A stretch of DNA of 11,116 bases from Nitrososphaerales archaeon. GTDB lineage: Archaea > Thermoproteota > Nitrososphaeria > Nitrososphaerales > CADDZS01. How positions within the stretch are numbered: position 1 is the stretch's first letter; each line of letters starts with the position of its first letter. A model generated the notes under the pieces. The model was not told where the DNA came from. It saw nothing but the letters and a program-made list of their open reading frames with translations, and made no database searches. Both the position numbers and the translations under genes were made by a program. The stretch spans positions 1 to 11,116 of the forward strand of contig JASHXQ010000121.1 in the NCBI GenBank assembly GCA_030043455.1. The letters are read 5' to 3'. Positions 1 through 7,161 of this stretch are shown here, piece by piece.

Positions 1-879
1 CTCGTCTAGAGGTTTCGGCATGAAAATCGCCTTGATTCTAGTGACCACCACGCCCTCCTTGCGAGCAACCACGACATTGTCGCCACTGTGCAGGGTACCT
101 TCGAGGAGAATTATGTTCGCGGTTTCGCCGATGCCAGGTTCCTGCTTTACCTCCAGTACTATTCCTCTCGCCGGAGCATCCACGGATATTGAAAGTCTCT
201 TTTGCAGATAGACCTGAGTGAGCCCAACCAAGACAGCGATCAATTCCGGAATGCCCTCCCCAGTTCTTGCGCTCACCGGAACGATTGCTATTTCCTTTCT
301 GAAATCCTTAATCCGGTAAAGAGCCTCTGAATTGAAGCCAGCTCGTGAAAGCTGCCCGACGACCGTGTAGATTTTTTCGTCGAGAAGATCGATGACGGAC
401 TTGGGTTGATTCTTGACCGATTGGGTGATGAATTTGGAGGTTCCTTTCTTCCAGCCGGCGATGGTGTCCACTTTGTTGAGCGCGACCACGAATGGAACTT
501 TGCGATTGCGCAGGATCTCGAGACTCTCCAAGGTCTGGACTTCCAGGCCCTTCTGAACATCCACGACCAAGATGGAAATATCCGCAGCAGATCCTCCGCG
601 AGTGCGCAGGTTGGTAAAGATTTCGTGGCCGGGAGTATCTATCACCAGAAGACCTGGGACTCGAATGTCGCCGCCTCCCACCGTTTTTAGCAGTGGTCCG
701 CAGATCTCCTTCAGGGTGTCAGCGGGAAAAAAGCTGGCGCCAATGTGCTGGGTGATGCCTCCGACTTCTCTTGCTTGAACACCCGTGCCCCTAATTTTAT
801 CCAGCAGCGAAGTTTTACCAGAGTCGACGTGGCCGAGTACCACCACAACTGGAGAGCGAATCTCGGAAGTGACTTCCAA
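1..879 (-). CDS. infB: Translation initiation factor aIF5B (IF-2 homologue), 5' part
   Basis: GTPase that helps place initiator tRNA and join ribosomal subunits. The visible 293 residues cover the whole G domain and the start of domain II; the rest lies beyond the left edge. G1 is GHVDSGKT (residues 16-23), the switch I region is GGITQHIGA (40-48), G3 is DTPGHE (81-86) with the catalytic-type His85, G4 is NKVD (135-138) and G5 is SAR (203-205). A beta-barrel domain II begins near residue 232. The start is TTG at 879; a TAA stop sits directly upstream in the same frame and the next possible starts fall inside the first G-domain strand, so TTG is close to forced. No clear Shine-Dalgarno precedes it, but a weak TATA-like stretch sits at the leaderless distance. 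It follows ndk by 108 bases, as in the conserved archaeal L7Ae-S28e-L24e-ndk-infB order. There is no intein in the visible part. The P-loop has Ser where many archaeal proteins have His. Confidence 0.95.
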   Translation of the reverse strand, partial: MEVTSEIRSPVVVVLGHVDSGKTSLLDKIRGTGVQAREVGGITQHIGASFFPADTLKEICGPLLKTVGGGDIRVPGLLVIDTPGHEIFTNLRTRGGSAADISILVVDVQKGLEVQTLESLEILRNRKVPFVVALNKVDTIAGWKKGTSKFITQSVKNQPKSVIDLLDEKIYTVVGQLSRAGFNSEALYRIKDFRKEIAIVPVSARTGEGIPELIAVLVGLTQVYLQKRLSISVDAPARGIVLEVKQEPGIGETANIILLEGTLHSGDNVVVARKEGVVVTRIKAIFMPKPLDE

Positions 880-902
880 TTAGTTCAATCCCTGCCACGT
901 CG

Positions 903-910
903 AATATTGA
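903..910 (-). promoter_or_regulatory. Weak TATA-like element for infB
   Basis: The minus strand reads TCAATATT at 910-903. This is positions -31 to -24 if transcription starts at the TTG codon (879), the spacing expected for a leaderless archaeal transcript. The match to the TATA consensus is poor, so this is a tentative call that would give infB a promoter of its own within the 108-base gap after ndk. Confidence 0.3.
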
Positions 911-987
911 CTTCGTTAAGGCAGGATCCAGCTCTCGTGACGGAAAAAGTTAACGGATGCCGGACCTAAATCAGAAAGAGAGACCGC

Positions 988-1392
988 CTAAAGATCGGGA
1001 AAAATTATCTTCGACTCTCGCAGGTAACTTTCTTGCGAATCTGAAGCGTGAACTACGTTGTCAGTGTAGCCGAGTCCAAAGTCTCCGCGAATCGTGCCAC
1101 TCGCCGCTTCGAAACTCTTCGTAACTCCGATCATTCTCCGGACGACATCCACCGCGAAGGATCCCTCGAGAACGATCGCGACCACTGGACCGGAGGTGAT
1201 GAAATTTTCGAGCTCTGGGAAGAAGGGCTTGCCGAGGTGTGGAGAATAGAAGTCCTGAGCCAGTTTTCGATCAAACCTTATCATTCGGAGCGCCGCTATG
1301 CCAAAGCCCTTTTTCTCAAACCGGCCGATTATCTCCCCCACGAGACCCCGTCGTACTCCGTCTGGCTTGACCATGAGCAGAGTACGATCCAA
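988..1392 (-). CDS. ndk: Nucleoside diphosphate kinase
   Basis: Transfers the gamma phosphate from ATP to other nucleoside diphosphates through a phosphohistidine, balancing the NTP pool in the cytoplasm. The 134-residue length is normal for archaeal enzymes. The family signature NVVHASDS (residues 112-119) contains the catalytic His115. Other hallmark parts are Lys9 in the MVKPDGV stretch, Tyr49 with His52, and GTIRGDFG (99-106) with nucleotide-binding Arg102. The start is TTG at 1392; the family normally begins six or so residues before the first internal Met (MxRTLLM), so TTG is preferred over the later ATG. An AGGGG Shine-Dalgarno overlaps the stop of rpl24e, which lies only 7 bases upstream, so the two genes are translated from one message. 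Its place between rpl24e and infB is the conserved archaeal arrangement. Confidence 0.97.
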   Translation of the reverse strand: MDRTLLMVKPDGVRRGLVGEIIGRFEKKGFGIAALRMIRFDRKLAQDFYSPHLGKPFFPELENFITSGPVVAIVLEGSFAVDVVRRMIGVTKSFEAASGTIRGDFGLGYTDNVVHASDSQESYLRESKIIFPDL

Positions 1393-1399
1393 ATGACCC

Positions 1400-1639
1400 C
1401 TACGCCTTTCCCTTGGAGGCCGGTACCGCAGGCACGGTTGTCTTCGTTGGTTTTCCGGCCTTGGGTCTCTGCCTCGCCCACTTGAGTGATCTGGGATCTC
1501 TTTTCAGGACAGAAGCGTTTTTTCTACACTTGGATGAGCAGTACCAAAAGGTAGCTGCGTCATTCCTGATGTACATCACGCCAGTGCCGAGTGGGATCAG
1601 TTTGCCACAAAATGAACATCTCTTGGGATTGTATGACAT
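1400..1639 (-). CDS. rpl24e: Large-subunit ribosomal protein eL24
   Basis: Small zinc-binding protein of the large ribosomal subunit, shared by archaea and eukaryotes and absent from bacteria. The 79 residues carry two cysteine pairs, Cys8/Cys11 (CSFC) and Cys34/Cys38 (CSSKC), forming the zinc site typical of this family. The pattern RCSFCGKLIPLGTG and the FWYCSSKC segment match it well. The tail after about residue 55 is basic and rich in Lys, Pro and Ala, suited to rRNA contact and probably flexible. It starts with ATG at 1639, preceded by a GAGG about 13 bases upstream. It sits 30 bases after rps28e and 7 bases before ndk in a single transcription unit. Confidence 0.95.
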   Translation of the reverse strand: MSYNPKRCSFCGKLIPLGTGVMYIRNDAATFWYCSSKCRKNASVLKRDPRSLKWARQRPKAGKPTKTTVPAVPASKGKA

Positions 1640-1669
1640 CTCAACAGATCAACCTCGTTGCTCTAATTT

Positions 1670-1885
1670 CTACTTGATCTTTCTGGCTTCCCGTTCCGTT
1701 TCGCGAAGCATCAAAACATCACTCATTCTCACGGGACCCTTTACGTTTCTGGTAAGAATTCGCCCTCGATCCCGCCCCTCGAGCAATTTCACTCTGACCT
1801 GAGTAATCTCACCCGCAACGCCCGTCCTGCCGACGACCTGTATAATCTCGGCGGGCGTGACCCTTTCTTCGGTTCTAGTACTCAA
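1670..1885 (-). CDS. rps28e: Small-subunit ribosomal protein eS28
   Basis: Protein of the small ribosomal subunit found in archaea and eukaryotes, an OB-fold protein near the mRNA exit region. The 71-residue length fits the family. Recognisable parts are [20 protein letters not shown] (residues 11-30), [17 protein letters not shown] (37-53) and the C-terminal signature [10 protein letters not shown]. The start is TTG at 1885: no ATG or GTG lies in a suitable place, and AGGTG precedes the TTG with about 7 bases of spacing. The gene lies 36 bases after rpl7ae and 30 bases before rpl24e, so it is an internal member of the L7Ae operon. Confidence 0.95.
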   Translation of the reverse strand: MSTRTEERVTPAEIIQVVGRTGVAGEITQVRVKLLEGRDRGRILTRNVKGPVRMSDVLMLRETEREARKIK

Positions 1886-1921
1886 AAGAAAACACCTGAC
1901 TCAACTAGTTTACTATTTCTC

Positions 1922-2305
1922 TCAAGACTTCGTGGTAGTCTTTAGTTTCGACACTTCTGCCACTACTTGGTCGATCAGTGGTTGCGCGTCGCCTGGCTCC
2001 ACGATGCATGCCGAAGCCGCTCCAACGTCTATCCCCAGAGCTGGTCCCATGCTCGCACGAGTAGGAACAAAGACAAAGGGAACACTGCGCTCTTCACAGA
2101 TGATAGGTAGGTGAGCTACCACCTCTGGGGGCTCCACGTCCTCCGCAATTATGACGAGCTTCGCAACTCCCCTTTCGATAGCCTTGGTCGTTTCATTAGT
2201 GCCTTTTCTAATCTTACCTGTTTGCTTGGACTGCCTGAGCGCTTCATAAGCAGCGTCCGAAATCTCTTTCGGAGTGTCAAACTTCGCAAAATACGGTCTA
2301 GCCAT
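1922..2305 (-). CDS. rpl7ae: Ribosomal protein L7Ae (k-turn RNA-binding protein)
   Basis: Binds kink-turn RNA. In archaea it serves the ribosome, box C/D and H/ACA guide RNPs and RNase P. With the ATG start it has 127 residues. The RNA-binding segment KGTNETTKAIERG (34-46) is followed by AEDVEPPEVVAHLP (54-67), with the family C-terminal motif LGIDVGAASACI (90-101). I prefer ATG at 2305 to a TTG nine bases upstream (2314), because homologues begin close to the MARPYFAKFD stretch; neither has a strong Shine-Dalgarno. It is the first gene of a unit with rps28e, rpl24e and ndk. A TATA box at 2405-2412 predicts a leader of about 76 bases. L7Ae is known in some archaea to repress its own mRNA through a leader k-turn; I could not identify a convincing k-turn here. 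Confidence 0.96.
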   Translation of the reverse strand: MARPYFAKFDTPKEISDAAYEALRQSKQTGKIRKGTNETTKAIERGVAKLVIIAEDVEPPEVVAHLPIICEERSVPFVFVPTRASMGPALGIDVGAASACIVEPGDAQPLIDQVVAEVSKLKTTTKS

Positions 2306-2404
2306 GACTCTCAAGCCAACCTAACGATGGAGTTGACCCGAAACTCTTCAATTTTGAAAGGGTTCATTTTTCCAGTCGCCCAAATAGGCACTTTTTTCCG
2401 CCCC

Positions 2405-2412
2405 TTTTATAA
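2405..2412 (-). promoter_or_regulatory. TATA box of the rpl7ae operon
   Basis: The minus strand reads TTATAAAA at 2412-2405, a good archaeal TATA box, in the 176-base gap between gltX and rpl7ae. Counting 31 bases from its 5' edge puts the transcript start near 2381, a G on the minus strand, about 76 bases before the rpl7ae ATG. The rest of this gap shows no gene; between the gltX stop and the TATA box I see no clear T-rich terminator. Confidence 0.65.
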
Positions 2413-2481
2413 GTTGTATCATTGCGCAGCAGTCGACAGCTGACCGGCCCGCGATCCTATTCTGAAATTCTCCGGGCTGCC

Positions 2482-4230
2482 CTATTTGTGAGTCAATATG
2501 GCTGTTTCCGGCGAATCCAGTCTGCAAAATCCTGTTCGCACCAGCTGAAATATTTCGCCGACCTTCAAACTATCCGCGGAATTCTCAATTCTGCCTTTCA
2601 CGATCTTCAGACTTTCCGGATTGTACTCATCGTTAACCAAGAGGGGACCCGTAACTAGAACTGTAAACGGTATTGAATTGTCGGGGGTTACCCATTGGAA
2701 TTTTGGCAATTTCTCTTCTCGATCTTCTGAAACTTGTTTTGCCCTTATCCGATCCTCCTCCATGGAGTACACTTCGCAGTTGTAAGCTTCGATCAGCCGG
2801 AATTTAGAACCCACTTTTAGTTGTGCTGCATCGGAACGGGAAATAAAGAAGGAGCCAAGAGTCTCCACCGATCTTGATCCGTAGTCTTCCTCCGGATGAA
2901 ATCGCAGTCTAATCTCCACGCGGGGATGCCCGTCGATCTCGAGTGCTACAGGATCTCCTGCAAAGAAGAATCTCTTTGCGATTGGATCCAGCAACTTGCG
3001 ATTGATACTTTCGAGCAGATCCCAAGTCGGAAGTGATTCCACCTTGCTCAGTCCCATGGAAAGTATGAAGTCCCTAATTGCCTCGGGAAGGATCCCTCGC
3101 CGTTTCAAACCCGCGATCGTGGGGAGTCGCGGATCGTCCCATCCCTGCACTTTTCCCTCTTCAATCAGCTTTCTCAGACTTCTCTTTGAAATTGTCGTAT
3201 TCTTGAGGGCTAGCCTCGAAAATTCGATGACTCGCGGTTTCCTTAGATCCACTGCATCCAGTATGGCGTAGTACAGTTCGTCCCTCAACTCGTATTCCTT
3301 GCTTCGCATCGCGTGGGTGATCCCGTCCAAACTGTCTTCGATCGGACCGTCGAAATCATAAGTCGGCCACACTCTGAATTCAGTACCCAGAAGAGGATGT
3401 GGATGCTCGACGACCCTGAAAAGTACGGGATCGCGCATGGCCGTGTTCAGGCTTCCCATGTCTCCGACGAAGCGGAGCACTGACTGCTTCGCGCTCGTAC
3501 TCCCGGCGAGCATTCTTTTCCACCGGTTGAGATTTTCTTGAAGCGATTGAGATCGGTGCTCGCAAGGCATCCCGGCGGCACGCAGTTCTCTCATTTTTTC
3601 CTGGGAACACGAGCATACGTACGCGACGAATGTCTCGATCATTTTTTCTGCGATTTCGTAAAACCGGATAATATCGTCAGAAGCGTTTTTCACCTGGTCA
3701 GCCTTGATGCCTACCCAGTCAAGCGATTCGATGAATGTCTCATAGTATTCTCTTTTTTCCGCGGCGGGGTTCGTGTCGTCGAATCGCACCATGAATTTAC
3801 CGTGATACTTTTTGGCGTATTCAAACCCGAGCAACGCCGCCTTAGCATGACCTATATGCATGTACCCGTTGGGCTCAGGAGGAAACCTAGTAACCACGTT
3901 TCCGGCAACTGCATCTGGAAGATCGGGAAGCTCGGGTCTCTTCAGTGCCTCAGCTTTAGAAATCTCCTTTTTGCGAGCCTTGCTGGTTTCTAGCTCCCCG
4001 GGAAATTCTCTGTCCAAATCTTCCTTCTGTTCTGTTGAGGAAAGCGAATTGATCGAGCTGACTATACTTTGGACCAGGGATTTGACTCGCGCCGATTCCC
4101 CACGGAGATCGGAATGTTCTGAAAGAATCCTACCAACGACAGACCCGGGGTTCGCCTTCCCCGAGTGTTCAAGGGCGTTCAGAAGGGCAAATTTTCTCGC
4201 GAGTTGGTTGATCTCGCTATCGGAAAGCAT
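2482..4230 (-). CDS. gltX: Glutamyl-tRNA synthetase, archaeal type
   Basis: Class I synthetase that charges tRNA-Glu; in archaea it is usually non-discriminating and also charges tRNA-Gln for later amidation. That last role is family knowledge, not visible here. From the ATG at 4230 there are 582 residues. An archaeal helical N-terminal extension of about 105 residues precedes the catalytic domain. The HIGH motif (125-128) lies in FPPEPNGYMHIGH, and the KMSKS-like loop is ISKRS (347-351). A probable zinc knuckle is formed by Cys206, Cys208, Cys223 and His225. The C-terminal third is the beta-barrel anticodon-binding region shared with GlnRS. ATG 4230 is chosen over TTG 4242 because GGTGA precedes the ATG by 4 bases. 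It follows the prenyl synthase gene by 53 bases. The ids-gltX adjacency is a known conserved archaeal arrangement and marks the end of this operon. Confidence 0.96.
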   Translation of the reverse strand: MLSDSEINQLARKFALLNALEHSGKANPGSVVGRILSEHSDLRGESARVKSLVQSIVSSINSLSSTEQKEDLDREFPGELETSKARKKEISKAEALKRPELPDLPDAVAGNVVTRFPPEPNGYMHIGHAKAALLGFEYAKKYHGKFMVRFDDTNPAAEKREYYETFIESLDWVGIKADQVKNASDDIIRFYEIAEKMIETFVAYVCSCSQEKMRELRAAGMPCEHRSQSLQENLNRWKRMLAGSTSAKQSVLRFVGDMGSLNTAMRDPVLFRVVEHPHPLLGTEFRVWPTYDFDGPIEDSLDGITHAMRSKEYELRDELYYAILDAVDLRKPRVIEFSRLALKNTTISKRSLRKLIEEGKVQGWDDPRLPTIAGLKRRGILPEAIRDFILSMGLSKVESLPTWDLLESINRKLLDPIAKRFFFAGDPVALEIDGHPRVEIRLRFHPEEDYGSRSVETLGSFFISRSDAAQLKVGSKFRLIEAYNCEVYSMEEDRIRAKQVSEDREEKLPKFQWVTPDNSIPFTVLVTGPLLVNDEYNPESLKIVKGRIENSADSLKVGEIFQLVRTGFCRLDSPETAILTHK

Positions 4231-4283
4231 CCATTCACCCAATCTCTTTTCGGAAATGATGGAAATTTCAGAGCGTGATGAGA

Positions 4284-5360
4284 TCAGTAATCTCTCGAAG
4301 TGAGATATTCTAAGAGCGATTTGGTCAGATCGTACTCCTTCGGGCGAAGCTGGGATTGGGTCGAGGTCATATCTTTGAACAGTTTCAATGCCTTTGTCGA
4401 ATGACTGTACGCGACTTTTCGAGCATAATCCACTGAACCCTTTTCCAGCATCAAATCAAGAATCCACCGCATGTCTTGATCACTCTTGGACTGACGTGGT
4501 TTTGCAAGAGCCTTGATCACTTTTTCTCGTTGTTGCGGTTCGAGAGATCGGAGGAGATGAATCAAGATAAGAGTTCTTTTTCCCTCGTAGAGATCTCCCA
4601 AGATCTCCTTACCGTACTTAGATTCGTCAGCTGTAAGATTTAGGACATCATCAATGATCTGAAAGGCAACCCCGAGGTCAGTGCCGAACTCAATGATCTT
4701 GTTCATCTTATCAGAAAAATCGGAATCCTCGCTGAATGGAGAAAGTATCAATCCCAAACGACAAGGCGAGATACAAGTGTACCATGCCGCCTTCTTGGTC
4801 ACCATCAAGATGTAGTCCGATTCTCGAATTTCCCAATCGTTGCTCGAGTTCCATGCGAGCTCCATCTGCTGCCCTTCGGTCGTTTCGTTGAGCATTCGTG
4901 AAAATTCCAGAAGAACATCCAGCGTAGTATTGATTCCTACCATGTCGCGATTTGTGAGCAAAAGTTCCCACATCTTGCCGTGCAGAGCGTCTCCAGCGTT
5001 AATTGCGAGTTCTACACCGAATTTTCGATGCAAAGCCGGCAATCCCCGGCGCATTTCAGAACCATCCTCCACGTCATCGTGTATCAAAATCCAGTTCTGA
5101 AACAGCTCCAGAGACGACGCCGTAACCAGGGCCTTTTCCCTTCTCCCCGAGAAAAGCTCGCACCACAACAGACATAGACTGCCTCTAAGCCCCTTTCCCC
5201 CTCGACTCGGGTAGTCACGAATCATCTGATAAAGTACATCGATTTCCTCCGTTCTCGAACTCTTTGGCAGAAACTCCATGACCGTATCGTCGATGAGCTT
5301 CTTATTCGTCTGTAGCATTCCCAGAATGTTCTGGGTGTTAGCCTTGAGTTCCAATTCCAT
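4284..5360 (-). CDS. Short-chain prenyl diphosphate synthase, probably geranylgeranyl diphosphate synthase
   Basis: Condenses IPP with allylic diphosphates to give the chains of archaeal membrane lipids. The 358 residues carry both aspartate-rich motifs: the first is DDVED (95-99) followed by RRG (104-106), the second is FQIIDDVLN (233-241). The diphosphate-binding GGKGLRG (54-60) keeps Lys56 and Arg59. Lys251 and the GKRT motif (260-263) are also present. Trp90 lies five residues before the first motif. Archaeal type I GGPP synthases have an aromatic residue there that limits chain length, so a C20 (or C15) product is inferred. The start is ATG at 5360. AAAATAAT at 5391-5384 could be a weak internal TATA box for a leaderless message, and there is only a partial Shine-Dalgarno. 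It lies 32 bases after ipk. The exact product cannot be fixed from sequence alone, so no symbol beyond the idsA-type family is given. Confidence 0.9.
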   Translation of the reverse strand: MELELKANTQNILGMLQTNKKLIDDTVMEFLPKSSRTEEIDVLYQMIRDYPSRGGKGLRGSLCLLWCELFSGRREKALVTASSLELFQNWILIHDDVEDGSEMRRGLPALHRKFGVELAINAGDALHGKMWELLLTNRDMVGINTTLDVLLEFSRMLNETTEGQQMELAWNSSNDWEIRESDYILMVTKKAAWYTCISPCRLGLILSPFSEDSDFSDKMNKIIEFGTDLGVAFQIIDDVLNLTADESKYGKEILGDLYEGKRTLILIHLLRSLEPQQREKVIKALAKPRQSKSDQDMRWILDLMLEKGSVDYARKVAYSHSTKALKLFKDMTSTQSQLRPKEYDLTKSLLEYLTSRDY

Positions 5361-5392
5361 ATCAGATCCAAGGTGAAAGGTGAATTATTTTC

Positions 5393-6217
5393 CTAGTTGG
5401 AATGAGAAGCAGGTTTTTTCGTCGGATAAATTCTTGTCGCAATAGCTCTGTTTGAATCTTGGAGTACGTCCAAGATTCTCGAAGGCTTCGTCCCGTTCAC
5501 GAAGTACACATCCGAATTGCGATCGGCGATTTCAAACCCTACCGCGATTTTCGATTTGATTCCGCCAGTCACATCAAATTTTTGAACGGAGCTACCGACC
5601 TCGAGGTTCTTCCGAGACAGTCGCTTGATAATTGGCCCGCTTAATTCTTCAGAGTTGTATACTCCATCTACGTCCATTACAAAGATCGTTTTGGCAACTG
5701 GGAGAGCTCCCGCGAGAGCCAGAGCAACGGTGTCTCCCGAGATTATGTACGATCTTTGACCTTCCAGATTCACAAAACCAAAGGTGATCGGGATTAAGCC
5801 GTTGCGGTAAATCGAATCCACTCTCTCCCGTCCGGAAGCAGAGAGTTCAATTGGTTCCTTAATCATCGAGAACAATTCAATCGGCAAAACAGTACTGCAA
5901 TAAACTCCGGCATTATCTAACTCCTCCAACAAAATCGAGTGCAATTGAACCATTGCTGCAGCTGTGCGGGCTAGACCTTCCGGAGAGGCCGATTTTTTTA
6001 TTCTTGTGTTCAGACCAAATTTCTTTGCGTAATAATGGCCGAAGGATCCACCACCATGTATCAGCAATAATCGAAGGCTTTTGTCAGCTTCAATCGCTCG
6101 GGATAGCTGCGTGCTGATCGTACGGATGTTCCGAAGATCTGCAGAAAGAGGTTCGTTTTTGTGAGTGATGACACTCCCGCCTAACTTAATCAAAACTAGT
6201 TGGTCGATCTTTCCCAT
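5393..6217 (-). CDS. ipk: Isopentenyl phosphate kinase
   Basis: Phosphorylates isopentenyl phosphate to IPP with ATP, the closing step of the archaeal variants of the mevalonate pathway. The 274 residues belong to the amino acid kinase fold. IKLGGS (10-15) has the phosphate-binding Lys11. HGGGSFGH (54-61) carries the histidine that distinguishes this enzyme from other amino acid kinases. IISGDT (157-162) and VMDVDGVY are the nucleotide-site segments, and TGGIKSK (216-222) is typical of the C-terminal ATP region. The start is ATG at 6217, fixed by a perfect AGGAGG seven bases upstream. That Shine-Dalgarno lies inside mvk, and the two reading frames overlap by 22 bases, implying coupled translation. 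Its partner gene upstream makes phosphomevalonate; the step between (dehydratase or decarboxylase) is not in this window. Confidence 0.95.
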   Translation of the reverse strand: MGKIDQLVLIKLGGSVITHKNEPLSADLRNIRTISTQLSRAIEADKSLRLLLIHGGGSFGHYYAKKFGLNTRIKKSASPEGLARTAAAMVQLHSILLEELDNAGVYCSTVLPIELFSMIKEPIELSASGRERVDSIYRNGLIPITFGFVNLEGQRSYIISGDTVALALAGALPVAKTIFVMDVDGVYNSEELSGPIIKRLSRKNLEVGSSVQKFDVTGGIKSKIAVGFEIADRNSDVYFVNGTKPSRILDVLQDSNRAIATRIYPTKKPASHSN

Positions 6218-7161
6218 CTCAGCCCCTCCTGCGGGATTTCCGTGATAAAGCTGTAAGGATATTGACTCGAGACAAATTTCAAAACGGAATTGATAGCATC
6301 TTGCCGCACCGCGACAATCACACTGCCTCCTCCACCGGCCCCGGTGAGCTTTGCACCATGGACCTCCTCTTTTCCAAAGAGAAAATCAATCAGACTTTCA
6401 AGTTGGGGAGTGGAGACCCCAATCCAAGCCAGACTGGTCTCAGCTTCGGTGAAAAGCGCCCCGATTCTTTCGAGATCGCGGACCTTCGAAGCCTCCAGAA
6501 TTTTCAAGCTCAATTCCGAGGCGGAATCTGCTAGTCTCTGAAAGTAGTGCGGATATTCTGCCTTAGTCTGCGCCACCTTGGCGATAAGTCGGGAAGTACT
6601 TCTTTTCTTGCCCGAAAATACCACCAATAGACTGAAGGGTTCAGGGAGATCAATCATTTGAGTTTCCTCCCCTTTTTTGAAGAGGATCAAACCTCCGAGA
6701 TAGGACGCCTGAATGTCTATCCCCGACGGGTTGCCGTGAACCGCTTTTTCGCCCTGAAAAGCGAGATCCGCAATAAGATCCTTGTCCCCTGAATGCGCAA
6801 GGAAATCCTTCAGGGCAGCCGCGCACGCGACCGAGACGGCGGAAGACGAGCCCAGACCTGAGCCAGGAGGTATTTCGGACGATATGGAAATTTCAAAGGG
6901 AGTTTGTTGGGTGTCTTTTCCAGTATCGGAGAGGAGTGCTCTCGCGACTGTTTTGACAGCAGGAAAGCTTCCGTCGTCCGCGTGGACATTCGAGGTCAGT
7001 CCATTAGCGACAATGCGCGATCGAGATCCTTCAATCTCTTTAACTGTGACATAAACTCTCTTGCTTACTGCCGCCGCAAGAGAATAGGAGCCGTGAACTA
7101 CAAAATGCTCTCCGGAGAGAATTATTTTTCCGGGCGCGCTAGTCGAAACACTTCGAGTCAT
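6196..7161 (-). CDS. mvk: Mevalonate kinase
   Basis: GHMP-superfamily kinase that converts mevalonate to 5-phosphomevalonate for isoprenoid lipid synthesis. The 321 residues show all three superfamily motifs: SAPGKIILSGEH at 8-19 (Lys12), the ATP loop PPGSGLGSSSA at 98-108, and KLTGAGGGGS at 271-280. HGNPSGID (142-149) supplies the catalytic-base Asp149, and Glu138 is the likely magnesium ligand. The start is ATG at 7161, which overlaps the stop of the MEMO-family gene in an ATGA arrangement. Its 3' end overlaps ipk by 22 bases. The memo-mvk-ipk order is conserved in many archaea. The presence of ipk next door argues that this gene acts in an archaeal mevalonate pathway rather than the eukaryotic one. 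Confidence 0.95.
   Translation of the reverse strand: MTRSVSTSAPGKIILSGEHFVVHGSYSLAAAVSKRVYVTVKEIEGSRSRIVANGLTSNVHADDGSFPAVKTVARALLSDTGKDTQQTPFEISISSEIPPGSGLGSSSAVSVACAAALKDFLAHSGDKDLIADLAFQGEKAVHGNPSGIDIQASYLGGLILFKKGEETQMIDLPEPFSLLVVFSGKKRSTSRLIAKVAQTKAEYPHYFQRLADSASELSLKILEASKVRDLERIGALFTEAETSLAWIGVSTPQLESLIDFLFGKEEVHGAKLTGAGGGGSVIVAVRQDAINSVLKFVSSQYPYSFITEIPQEGLRWERSTN
6225..6230 (-). promoter_or_regulatory. Strong Shine-Dalgarno of ipk inside mvk
   Basis: The minus strand reads AGGAGG at 6230-6225, seven bases before the ipk ATG and within the last codons of mvk. It is the best ribosome binding site in the window and fixes the ipk start. Confidence 0.8.

Noticed and set aside
881..897. 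A T-arm-like string (GTTCAATCC) in the infB-ndk gap suggesting a tRNA
   Set aside because: The flanking bases do not pair as a T stem, and the sequence to one side is infB coding; no cloverleaf can be formed.
2290..2345. Possible half of a kink-turn (GGCT-TGA-GA) next to the rpl7ae start
   Set aside because: I could not find a matching second strand with the required GA and complementary stem nearby, so it is not a supportable k-turn.
2413..2481. Terminator downstream of gltX
   Set aside because: There are small self-complementary stretches around 2428-2443, but no stable stem followed by a T-rich tract on the minus strand.
3538..4303. Long plus-strand open frames opposite gltX
   Set aside because: They are antisense to a complete synthetase gene, show no recognisable domain and have no ribosome binding site or promoter of note.
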